In this document: piece after piece, positions 17,303-25,657 of the stretch | Numbering within the stretch: the stretch's first letter is position 1 | Layout of the letters: each line of letters starts with the position of its first letter | Source of the DNA: Verrucomicrobiota bacterium | GTDB lineage: Bacteria > Chlamydiota > Chlamydiia > Chlamydiales > SM23-39 | Reading direction: 5' to 3' | Assembly: GCA_018239895.1 (NCBI GenBank) | Contig: JAFEGL010000003.1 | Span: 124,001 to 188,000, forward strand | DNA: 64,000 bases | The notes under the pieces: model-generated | The model's input: the letters and a program-made list of their open reading frames with translations, nothing else | Told to the model about the DNA's origin: nothing | Database searches by the model: none | Program-made: the position numbers and the translations under genes

Positions 17303-18592
17303 ATGCCCCGCAAGCCCATTCAAGTCGCTACGATCATTTTAGCTGGTGGACAAGGGACCCGTTTGCACCCGTTGACCCTCCACCACTCCAAGCCCGCTGT
17401 CTCCTACGGCGGCCGATACCGTTTGATCGACATCCCTATCTCCAACTCGATCAACTCCGATTTTCGTCAGATCTTTGTCATTGCGCAGTATCTTTCAGAC
17501 GAGCTGCAGCACCACATTACTCAGACGTATCGTTTCGATGGCTACAACCACGGCTCGGTTGATTTCCTCACTCCTGAAATGAACGAAAAGGGGGAAAAAG
17601 AGTGGTTTGCCGGAACGGCCGACGCGGTGAGAAAAAAATTGCCGACAATCCTCAAATCCTCTGCAGATTATTTTCTCATCCTCTGCGGGGATCAGCTTTA
17701 CAATATCAATTTTCAAAGCATGGTCAATTTCGCTCAAAAAGAGAAAGCCGACCTCACCATCGCCTCTCTCCCCGTCCATGAAAAAGAGGCTCGCCGCATG
17801 GGCCTTCTTCGGATCGACAATGATCAAAAGATCCTCGAATTCCACGAGAAACCTTCAACAGAAGAGCTCCTTCACCACTTTGAATTGGACAAACCTTTTT
17901 TCTCCCGCCATCAGATCAAACCACCCAAAGAAAGATGCTTTCTCGGCTCGATGGGGATCTACGTGTTCCACAGAGATACTCTCATCAACCTCTTGCAAAA
18001 CGACAACCGGGAAGATTTTGGCAGGCATATCATCCAATCGGCTGTCGAGAAAAAGAAAACATACGCTTTTGTCTACCACGGTTACTGGGAAGATATTGGA
18101 ACGGTCGGCTCGTATTACGATGCAAATTTGATCCTCACCAAATCAAACGACGGTCTTAATACCTACGATGAAAAAAACCCAATCTACGCCCGGCCGACTT
18201 ATCTTCCTGGACCTAAAATCAAGCAGACCAAAATCACCCACTCGATCATCTGCGAAGGAAGCATCATAGAAGCGGAAGAGATCACCCACTGCGTCATTGG
18301 ACTCCGCTCCCACATCAAACAAGGGAGCATTTTGCGCGAGACGATCATGATGGGCAACCACTTCTATATGCCACCCATCCGCGAAGGGAAGGCCATCGCG
18401 CACGACTTCTGGGTCGGGGAAAATTGTTTGATTGAAAAGGCCATTATCGATGAACATGTTCGGATCGGCAACAACGTAAAGCTCATCAACAAAGATAACC
18501 TAAGCCACTACGATGGGGATGGAATTTTCATCCGCGATGGGATCATCATCGTGATCGCAGGGACCGTTTTGCCAGACAATTTTGTATTATGA
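17303..18592 (+). CDS. glgC: Glucose-1-phosphate adenylyltransferase
   Basis: Makes ADP-glucose for glycogen synthesis, a hallmark storage pathway of chlamydiae. 429 residues from ATG 17303 (a GTG at 17294 is also in frame). The N-terminal nucleotide loop ILAGGQGTRLHPLT, the GTADAVRK block, the LCGDQLY active-site Asp motif and the C-terminal left-handed beta-helix with ITHCVIGLRSHIKQGS are present. The stop overlaps the next start by four bases (ATGA). Confidence 0.95.
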   Translation: MPRKPIQVATIILAGGQGTRLHPLTLHHSKPAVSYGGRYRLIDIPISNSINSDFRQIFVIAQYLSDELQHHITQTYRFDGYNHGSVDFLTPEMNEKGEKEWFAGTADAVRKKLPTILKSSADYFLILCGDQLYNINFQSMVNFAQKEKADLTIASLPVHEKEARRMGLLRIDNDQKILEFHEKPSTEELLHHFELDKPFFSRHQIKPPKERCFLGSMGIYVFHRDTLINLLQNDNREDFGRHIIQSAVEKKKTYAFVYHGYWEDIGTVGSYYDANLILTKSNDGLNTYDEKNPIYARPTYLPGPKIKQTKITHSIICEGSIIEAEEITHCVIGLRSHIKQGSILRETIMMGNHFYMPPIREGKAIAHDFWVGENCLIEKAIIDEHVRIGNNVKLINKDNLSHYDGDGIFIRDGIIIVIAGTVLPDNFVL

Positions 18593-19335
18593 AAATTTGG
18601 GCCATTGGCGATCTTCACTTAAGTTTCGGCGTTGCGAATAAAAGCATGGACATTTTCGGTCCCGATTGGGAGAGCCATGCGAATAAAATCGGCGAAAATT
18701 GGCGCCGGACGATCGCTCCAGAAGATCTCGTTCTGATTCCGGGGGACATCTCCTGGGCAATGAAAATCGATGAGGTTGTCCCCGATCTTCAGTGGATCCA
18801 TGAGCTGCCCGGAACAAAGGTCATGATCAAAGGGAATCACGACTACTGGTGGGGTTCTTTGAAAAAAATCACCGAAGTGCTGCCCCCCTCGATCCACATC
18901 ATCCAAAACAACGCCTTCCTTTGGAAGGGGATCGCCGTCGGCGGCGCCCGCCTCTGGGACACTCCCGAATACCATTTCGGTTCCTTCATCGACTTCCGGG
19001 AGAATCCGAAAGCGAAGGACAAAGAGGAGCTGATCCAAGAAGATCTATCAGATAAAATTTTTGAACGGGAACTCCAACGGCTTGAGATGAGCTTATCGGC
19101 CCTCGACAAGTCGGCCACAATGCGGATCGCGATGACCCACTATCCTCCAATCGGATCCGATATGAATCCATCCCGCGCTTCTGAAATTCTAGAAAAGCAC
19201 AAGATCGATGTCTGCGTCTTCGGCCACTTGCACAACATCAAATCGGGCCACACCCTTTTCGGAGAGAAAAGGGGGATCCGCTATGTGCTGACCTCTTGCG
19301 ATTATTTGCGTTTCAATCCGATTGCGATTGCGTGA
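18589..19335 (+). CDS. Metallophosphoesterase
   Basis: A 248-residue calcineurin-like phosphoesterase. The five metal-binding blocks are in order: GDLHL near residue 7, GDISW near 53, GNHDYWWG near 82, MTHYPP near 181 and FGHLHN near 207. It is translationally coupled to glgC, as in other chlamydiae, but its substrate is not known. The 3' end overlaps the convergent carbonic anhydrase gene by 23 bases. Confidence 0.9.
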   Translation: MKIWAIGDLHLSFGVANKSMDIFGPDWESHANKIGENWRRTIAPEDLVLIPGDISWAMKIDEVVPDLQWIHELPGTKVMIKGNHDYWWGSLKKITEVLPPSIHIIQNNAFLWKGIAVGGARLWDTPEYHFGSFIDFRENPKAKDKEELIQEDLSDKIFERELQRLEMSLSALDKSATMRIAMTHYPPIGSDMNPSRASEILEKHKIDVCVFGHLHNIKSGHTLFGEKRGIRYVLTSCDYLRFNPIAIA

Positions 19336-19963
19336 TCAACTCAACTTCCCCCGTGTGGAAGTTGTAATAGCCCCCCACGACGTCGATTTTCTTCTGCCGA
19401 ATCAACTCAGCAATCACAGGTGAATTTTTCAGCTGCTTGACTACGATTCTGACGTTTTCTTTAATCGTATTTTCGAGCCGGTTCTCTTTTTGGTGGCGGG
19501 TTTTGAAAGCGGCAGGTTGGATCAAATTGGCGACCGCTTCGATCGATTTGGTCTGCCCGCTGATGACAGCGGTCACAGCCCCGCAGTTTTCATGGCCTAG
19601 CACCATGATGAGCGAAGAGTGGAGATAAAAAGCTGAGAAATCGATGCTGTCGAGCTCGACGGGACCGAGCACATTCCCAGCCACTCTAACGATGAAAAGA
19701 TCGCCGATCCCTTGATCAAACAAAATTTCGGGCGAAACTCTCGAATCGGAGCAACCTAGAATGATCGCAAATGGCTCTTGCACCTGCGCCGTTTCTTGAC
19801 GCCTCTCGCTCGTCCGATCAGGATGGAGCGATTGATCGGTGGCAAAGCGCTCGTTGCCATCCATCAACGTCTTCAACGCTTCTTCGGGAGTTCTTCTCAT
19901 GTTTGCAGTGCCCCCATAATATGTTGAAGCGAGTATACAAAAAAGAGTAATAAATTGGAGCAT
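19313..19963 (-). CDS. Beta-class carbonic anhydrase with an export signal
   Basis: Interconverts CO2 and bicarbonate. From the ATG at 19963 the product has 216 residues. The zinc-ligand motifs are complete: Cys71-x-Asp73-x-Arg75 (CSDSR) and His124/Cys127 (GHENCG). An N-terminal hydrophobic segment MLQFITLFCILASTYYGG reads as a signal peptide, so a periplasmic or lipid-anchored enzyme is likely. A longer frame starting at TTG 20020 would overlap the divergent hlyD-like gene and is less likely. Confidence 0.88.
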   Translation of the reverse strand: MLQFITLFCILASTYYGGTANMRRTPEEALKTLMDGNERFATDQSLHPDRTSERRQETAQVQEPFAIILGCSDSRVSPEILFDQGIGDLFIVRVAGNVLGPVELDSIDFSAFYLHSSLIMVLGHENCGAVTAVISGQTKSIEAVANLIQPAAFKTRHQKENRLENTIKENVRIVVKQLKNSPVIAELIRQKKIDVVGGYYNFHTGEVELITQSQSD

Positions 19964-20011
19964 TCCCTTATCTCTTGACAATCTGAACGGAAAGTAATTA
20001 AAAACCGATTT

Positions 20012-20932
20012 ATGAAGCAATTGGGAAAGATCTCCTTTCTTCTCTTTTTCTTTTTGTTGATCGGCGCACTTGCTTATTGCATTTTTTTATTGCAGTCAGG
20101 AAAGAAAAATGAGGGGGTGATCACTCTCTACGGAAACGTCGATGTAAGACAAGTCGACATCGGATTTCGGGTCTATGGCCGAGTCGATTCGATGCCTTTT
20201 GAAGAGGGGGATTTTGTGCCGAAGGGAGCCCTGATGGCTTCCATCGATCCACAGCCCTACGCAGACCAAGTGATCAAAGCAGAAGCGGCTCTCAAAGCTT
20301 CCCAATTTTCTCTTGAAAATGCTGAGCAAATTTTTAAGAGACGGCAAGAACTGGTAGAAATTGGGGGCGTCTCCGAAGAAGATTATGAAAACGCTCTGAC
20401 AGCCCGCGATGTAGATTTGGAGAAATTGAAAGAAGCTGCGGCTTCTCTCGGAGTGGCTCAAACCGACCTCAATAACACCAAAGCCTATTGCCCCGCCGAC
20501 GGAACAATTTTGACCCGAGTGAGGGAACCTGGCACTGTCGTCTTGCAGGGAGAGCCTGTCTATACGCTTTCTCTCTTGTCTCCTGTTTGGATCCGCGCCT
20601 ACGTACCGGAGCCGCTTCTCGGCGTGATCTATCCCGGAATGGAAGCCGAAGTCCACACCGATACCAAAAATGGGAAAGTCTACAAAGGGACGATCGGCTT
20701 TATCTCTCCCGTGGCGGAGTTTACGCCAAAAACCGTCGAGACAACTCAGTTGAGGACCGATCTCGTCTACCGGATTCGCATCTATGCAGACAATCCCGAT
20801 TGGTGTTTGAAGCAAGGGATGCCTGTCACCGTCAAGTTACATCCAAAACAAGAAAAGAAAAGTGAGCGACCTCGTCCATATCCGGAACTTAAGCAAAGAG
20901 TTCAAGAACCAAAAGGCTCTGGATCAGATTAA
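20012..20932 (+). CDS. HlyD/YbhG-like membrane fusion protein
   Basis: A 306-residue periplasmic adaptor. A single N-terminal membrane helix (residues 6-28) is followed by a lipoyl/barrel-sandwich start (GNVDVRQVDIGFRVYGRVDSMPFEEGDFVPKG, here given in pieces), a coiled-coil hairpin (about 85-160) and the returning TRVREPGTVVLQGEPVYTLS barrel strand. It is the first gene of a YbhGFSR-type tripartite ABC exporter that probably extrudes drugs or lipids through a TolC-like channel. Overlaps the ATPase gene by 71 bases. Confidence 0.87.
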   Translation: MKQLGKISFLLFFFLLIGALAYCIFLLQSGKKNEGVITLYGNVDVRQVDIGFRVYGRVDSMPFEEGDFVPKGALMASIDPQPYADQVIKAEAALKASQFSLENAEQIFKRRQELVEIGGVSEEDYENALTARDVDLEKLKEAAASLGVAQTDLNNTKAYCPADGTILTRVREPGTVVLQGEPVYTLSLLSPVWIRAYVPEPLLGVIYPGMEAEVHTDTKNGKVYKGTIGFISPVAEFTPKTVETTQLRTDLVYRIRIYADNPDWCLKQGMPVTVKLHPKQEKKSERPRPYPELKQRVQEPKGSGSD

Positions 20933-22550
20933 CGCCTCCATTCCAAAAGGGGCCTTTGCTGCACTGGCGGGACCCGACGGAGCTGGAAAAACGACGCTGA
21001 TCCGCCTGATGGCTGGCCTCCTTTTGCCCACCGCTGGCGAGATCGTCATCGACGGCTTAGACACCGTTAAAAATCAGGATGAACTCCACAAGCGAATCGG
21101 CTACATGCCTCAGCGATTCGGCCTCTACGAAGACCTCACCGTCATCCAAAACCTCACCCTCTACGCAGACCTGCAAGGAGTTGTCGGCCCAGAAAGAAAA
21201 GAGACGTTTAAAAAATTACTTGGAATGATGAACCTCGCCCCTTTTCAAGATCGGCTTGCGGGGGCTCTCTCTGGCGGTATGAAGCAGAAATTGGGCCTTG
21301 CCTGCACCCTCATCCGAAAACCCACTCTACTTCTCCTCGATGAGCCGAGCGTCGGCGTCGACCCCGTTTCCCGCCGCGAACTTTGGTCGATGATGCAAGA
21401 GTTTTTAGCCGAAGGGATCACAGTCGTTTGGAGCACATCCTATCTCGATGAGGCTGAAAAAGCCGACATCACCCTCCTTCTCAACGAAGGGAAACTTCTC
21501 TACTGCGGGCCTCCAGCCCACCTCACAGAAAAGGTCCAAGGAAAGACATTTAAAATCCAAAATATCTCCGGCAGCAGGCGCAACTTCCTCATGAACCTGC
21601 TCAATCAAAAAAACGTGGAAGACGGGGTCATCCAAGGAAGCAGCGTAAGAGTCGTCGCAACCGAACCAGACCCCTCCTGGACTCCATGCCCGCCTCGCTT
21701 CGAGGATGCTTTCATAGATATTTTAGGCGGCGGCCCAGGCGGAAGGTCGGAGCTCGCCGAGAAGACCCCGCCCATTGCTTCAAAAGAATCCATTGAAGTC
21801 GAAGCCAAAGATCTGACGCGCAAATTCGGCTCTTTTACTGCCGTCGACCACGTCACCTTCCAAGTAACGCGGGGCGAAGTCTTCGGTCTTTTAGGCCCCA
21901 ACGGAGCTGGGAAATCGACCACGTTCAAAATGCTCTGTGGCCTCCTTAAACCCACTTCTGGCCACGCCTATGTCGGAGGCCGCAGCCTAGAAACTGCCCC
22001 ATCGGAAGCCCGCTCCCACATCGGCTACATGGCCCAGAAGTTTTCTCTCTACGGCGGCCTGAGCGTCCAGCAAAATCTCGAGTTCTTTTCAGGGATCTAC
22101 AACCTGACCGGGTCTAATCGTAGTAAAACAATCGAAGAAATGATTGAGATCTTCGGCTTTGCCCCCTACCTCAACGAATCGGCCTCTCAGCTTCCTCTCG
22201 GGTTCAAGCAGCGTCTCGCCCTCGCTTGCTCCGTGATGCACCGCCCCGAAGTCCTCTTTCTCGACGAGCCCACCTCGGGAGTCGACCCAATCACCCGCCG
22301 AGAATTTTGGAACCACATCAACGGACTCGTCGAAAAAGGGTGCACCGTGATCGTCACGACCCACTTCATGGATGAGGCCGAATATTGCGACCGGATCGGC
22401 CTCATTTATCAAAGCCGCCTGATCCATATCGGCACGCCCGATTCCCTCAAAGAGCTAGCTAAAACTCCAGAACAGCCAACTCCCACTTTGGAAGACGCCT
22501 TTGTCTATCTCATTCAAAATTTTGACCAGAAAAAGGGTCTTCAAAAATAG
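20862..22550 (+). CDS. ABC exporter ATPase with two fused ATP-binding domains (YbhF-like)
   Basis: A 562-residue protein read from a GTG within the end of the adaptor gene. Two ABC domains in tandem: the first with Walker A GPDGAGKTT (near 39), signature LSGGMKQKLG and LLLLDEPSVGVDP; the second with GPNGAGKST (near 346), a diverged signature LPLGFKQRLA and VLFLDEPTSGVDP. One functional and one modified signature is common in this subfamily. The C-terminal end is overlapped by 41 bases by an antisense orphan. Confidence 0.93.
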   Translation: MSDLVHIRNLSKEFKNQKALDQINASIPKGAFAALAGPDGAGKTTLIRLMAGLLLPTAGEIVIDGLDTVKNQDELHKRIGYMPQRFGLYEDLTVIQNLTLYADLQGVVGPERKETFKKLLGMMNLAPFQDRLAGALSGGMKQKLGLACTLIRKPTLLLLDEPSVGVDPVSRRELWSMMQEFLAEGITVVWSTSYLDEAEKADITLLLNEGKLLYCGPPAHLTEKVQGKTFKIQNISGSRRNFLMNLLNQKNVEDGVIQGSSVRVVATEPDPSWTPCPPRFEDAFIDILGGGPGGRSELAEKTPPIASKESIEVEAKDLTRKFGSFTAVDHVTFQVTRGEVFGLLGPNGAGKSTTFKMLCGLLKPTSGHAYVGGRSLETAPSEARSHIGYMAQKFSLYGGLSVQQNLEFFSGIYNLTGSNRSKTIEEMIEIFGFAPYLNESASQLPLGFKQRLALACSVMHRPEVLFLDEPTSGVDPITRREFWNHINGLVEKGCTVIVTTHFMDEAEYCDRIGLIYQSRLIHIGTPDSLKELAKTPEQPTPTLEDAFVYLIQNFDQKKGLQK

Positions 22551-23301
22551 GTCGTTCCTCTAAAAGAGGGAGCATTCCAGTGCTATTCCCTCCCAAAGAG
22601 AACTCCTCTGTGATTGAAACAGGGTTAGAAGATCCAACGCTTGTGCACATGGGAGAGAAACCATTACTAGATGGTGTCTGAGGATGTGCTATCGCTGACA
22701 ATAGATCCATTTCGCTCATTGGACGAACTGAAGAAAACTGTTTGGCAGGAATTTCAGGCTGCGTGTAGACAAGATAAATCGCTTGAAAATAGGCGCCTCC
22801 GAATCTTTGCTCGATTTTAGATCGAATCTGAGACGAATTCAGAACGTACGCAAAGGAAATATTTTTTCCTTGCGGATCCATTTGATCGTGCATCTGTCTG
22901 CATTTAAGCACCGCTTGCTCGACAAAGTCACTCAGGTTTGGTGAATCCTTATTTTCAAAACATTGATCCAATTCAAAATTCAAGTAAGTCGCAATATAAT
23001 TTTGTTCGCTTTGAGAAGGAGGTTTGTCGGAAGTGAAAAAAACTTGAGGATTTATCTGAGCTCTTTGAGCCTTTTTTTGCTCCCAGACTGCAGATATATC
23101 GTCGATTTGAAGTTTCAACAAGTTTACAGTCGCTTGCAGGGTATTGCATCTCCTCATTAAATCCCCGAATTGTGGATCCTGGGGAGAAATAGAGGGGATC
23201 ATCTCCCTCAAAACATTTTCCAACTTTCTTATATCGCCCTCGTTAATTCTGGGCAGGGACCATTGAACTGGCGCTTGTGAAGTAGCCGTGGGGAAATGCA
23301 T
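22510..23301 (-). CDS. Hypothetical orphan inside the ABC exporter operon
   Basis: A 263-residue protein with no recognisable domain, helical N-terminal two thirds and a Ser/Pro/Gly-rich C-terminus; no signal or membrane helix. It is read against the exporter genes, between the ATPase and the first permease, and overlaps the ATPase 3' end. The region between 22560 and 23430 is clearly more AT-rich than the exporter genes. It appears to have been inserted into a previously contiguous operon. A short N-terminal run of Thr/Ser/Pro residues is compatible with type III secretion, but that is speculation. Confidence 0.6.
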   Translation of the reverse strand: MHFPTATSQAPVQWSLPRINEGDIRKLENVLREMIPSISPQDPQFGDLMRRCNTLQATVNLLKLQIDDISAVWEQKKAQRAQINPQVFFTSDKPPSQSEQNYIATYLNFELDQCFENKDSPNLSDFVEQAVLKCRQMHDQMDPQGKNISFAYVLNSSQIRSKIEQRFGGAYFQAIYLVYTQPEIPAKQFSSVRPMSEMDLLSAIAHPQTPSSNGFSPMCTSVGSSNPVSITEEFSLGGNSTGMLPLLEERPIFEDPFSGQNFE

Positions 23302-23430
23302 AACGACCTCCTGAACTTTCCAAAAGCATGAAGAAATGGTAAATTTTTGGTAAATAGAAAATTAATCAACTGAATTTCGATTTGCAAAATAACAAGCCGT
23401 TTGATTCCTTGAGGAAAAACGGCTTACGAA

Positions 23431-24543
23431 ATGAGACGACTCAAAGCTCTGGTGGTGAAAGAATTTTATCAAATCATCCGAGATCCCAGCAGCATCTTGA
23501 TCAGCCTCGTCCTCCCTGCGATTCTCCTTTTCATCTACGGCTACGGCATTTCACTCGATTACAAGCATCTAAAAATCGGCCTAGTTCTAGAAGACACATC
23601 ACCCGACGCCCAAAGTTTCACAAAATCTCTGACCGATTCAGATTATTTTTCCATCCGAATCGGTCGCGATCGAAACGAATTCAACCGAGAACTCATCGAC
23701 GGAACGATTCGAGGCATCGTCGTGATCCCCTCCTATTTTTCTTCATTTCGCCAGCGGACCGATCAGATAGCGCCGATCCAAGTGATTGCCGACGGAAGCG
23801 AACCAAACACAGCGAATTTTGTCCAAAACTACGTCCGGTCTGCTTTTCAAAACTGGCTGGTGCAAGAGAAAATCAGCAGCGACTGGAACGATCTATCTCT
23901 CGTCAACCTTGAGCCGAGATACTGGTTCAATGAAGAACTAGAGAGCCGGAACTTCCTCATTCCAGGATCGATCGCCCTCATCATGACTCTGATCGGAACC
24001 CTGCTCACCTCGCTCGTCGTGGCTAGAGAATGGGAAAGGGGAACGATGGAATCTCTCATGGCGACCCCAGTCACCATCACAGAGCTCGTCCTCGGCAAGC
24101 TCCTCTCCTACTTTATCCTCGGGATGATCTCCTTCATCTTTTCCACATCCATCGCCCTATTTCTCTACCATGTCCCACTCCGAGGCTCTTGGGTTCTCCT
24201 CGCCTTCACAACAATGATCTTCTTGTGGACCGCCCTCGGATTAGGGCTTCTCATCTCGACCGCCTCCAAAAATCAGTTCGTCGCTTCCCAAGCCGCCCTC
24301 ATCTCCGCCTTTTTGCCCGCCTTCATGCTCTCCGGATTCATCTTCGAGATCTCGAGCATGCCATTTTTCATCCGGTGCATGACCTACATCATCCCCGCCA
24401 GATACTACGTCTCCTGTCTCCAAACCATTTTTCTCGCAGGCAACGTCTGGGAACTCATTCTCTACAACATGGCCATGATGGCTGCTCTCGGCCTCTTCCT
24501 CTTCCTTTACACGGCCCATAAAACCGTCAAGAGGCTCGATTGA
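23431..24543 (+). CDS. ABC-2 type exporter permease (YbhS-like)
   Basis: A 370-residue permease with the ABC2_membrane_3 layout: a first membrane helix (about 20-42) after a basic start, a large periplasmic domain of about 140 residues, and five C-terminal helices from about residue 175. The start, KALVVKEFYQIIRDPSS, and the VAREWERGTMESLMATPV block are diagnostic of the YhiH/YbhS/YbhR type. It follows an AT-rich gap created by the antisense orphan. Confidence 0.9.
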   Translation: MRRLKALVVKEFYQIIRDPSSILISLVLPAILLFIYGYGISLDYKHLKIGLVLEDTSPDAQSFTKSLTDSDYFSIRIGRDRNEFNRELIDGTIRGIVVIPSYFSSFRQRTDQIAPIQVIADGSEPNTANFVQNYVRSAFQNWLVQEKISSDWNDLSLVNLEPRYWFNEELESRNFLIPGSIALIMTLIGTLLTSLVVAREWERGTMESLMATPVTITELVLGKLLSYFILGMISFIFSTSIALFLYHVPLRGSWVLLAFTTMIFLWTALGLGLLISTASKNQFVASQAALISAFLPAFMLSGFIFEISSMPFFIRCMTYIIPARYYVSCLQTIFLAGNVWELILYNMAMMAALGLFLFLYTAHKTVKRLD

Positions 24544-25649
24544 ACCGGATTTTCTCTCTCATCATCAAAGAACTCATTGCCGTTTGGCGGGACAAGAAAA
24601 GCCGCTTCATCTTGATTTTCCCCCCGCTCTGGCAACTCTTCATTTTCGCCTTTGCAGCGACCCTTGACGTACAGAATGTGACCATAGGAATCATCAATCG
24701 GGACAACGGAGAGCAAGGATTCGAGCTCGTGCAAAGAATTGTCGGATCTCCTACCTTCTCCCACGTCGTCTACCTCTCTTCCGTCGAAGAGTCGACCCCA
24801 TTCATCGACAACCAAAAAGGGCCCCTCGTCATCTCGATCGACGAAGAGTTTTCCAGAAAACTCAACTCCCGTTCACAAGCGACCGTCCAAATGATCCTCG
24901 ACGGCCGCAAATCGAACACAGCCCAAGTCGTCGCCGGCTACATAACGACAATCGTCAACCGTTTTGCCCTCGATTTCACAAACAAGGAAAACATCCATCT
25001 CGAAAAGATCGAACTTTTTCCCCGCAACTGGTTCAATCCGAATCTCCTCTACTACTGGTTCACCGTGCCTGGCCTCCTCGCCGTGCTCACCATGGTCGAG
25101 GCCCTCCTCATCACTGGGCTCTCGGTCGCCCGCGAGCGGGAACTCGGCACCTTCGACCAGCTCCTCGTTTCGCCTCTCGTCCCCTCCGAGATCCTCATCG
25201 GCAAAACCATCCCCTCCATCCTCATCGGCCTCGCAGAAGGGACCATCATCGTCCTCGCGATCCTTTTCATATTCCGGATCCCCTTCGAAGGCTCGCTCCT
25301 TCTCCTCTACTTCAGCATGTTCATTTACGTCACAGCGATCACCGGCGTCGGCCTCTTCATTTCCGCCCTCTGTTCCACCCAGCAGCAAGCCATCCTCGGC
25401 GCCTTCATCTTCCTCACCCCCTCGATCCTCCTCTCCGGGTTCGCAACCCCGATCGAAAACATGCCGACCTGGCTCCAGTACGCCACCTACCTGAATCCGA
25501 CCCGCTACTTCATGTACATATCCCGCGGCATCTTCCTCAAGGCAATACCCCCCGAAGCCATCCTCCAAAACACCTTGCCCCTCTGCCTCATCGCCCTCTT
25601 CAACCTCGCCGCCGCCGCCCGCTTCTTCCGCCGCCGCTTCAGTTCATAA
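24540..25649 (+). CDS. ABC-2 type exporter permease (YbhR-like)
   Basis: A 369-residue partner of the previous permease, starting at a TTG that overlaps its stop (TTGA). Same architecture: RIFSLIIKELIAVWRDKKS start, periplasmic domain, then SVARERELGTFDQLLVSPL and the C-terminal helices. The two permeases probably form a heterodimer. The region is markedly GC-rich in codon third positions compared with the next gene, with which it converges at an 8-base gap. Confidence 0.9.
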   Translation: MNRIFSLIIKELIAVWRDKKSRFILIFPPLWQLFIFAFAATLDVQNVTIGIINRDNGEQGFELVQRIVGSPTFSHVVYLSSVEESTPFIDNQKGPLVISIDEEFSRKLNSRSQATVQMILDGRKSNTAQVVAGYITTIVNRFALDFTNKENIHLEKIELFPRNWFNPNLLYYWFTVPGLLAVLTMVEALLITGLSVARERELGTFDQLLVSPLVPSEILIGKTIPSILIGLAEGTIIVLAILFIFRIPFEGSLLLLYFSMFIYVTAITGVGLFISALCSTQQQAILGAFIFLTPSILLSGFATPIENMPTWLQYATYLNPTRYFMYISRGIFLKAIPPEAILQNTLPLCLIALFNLAAAARFFRRRFSS

Positions 25650-25657
25650 AAACCCAA

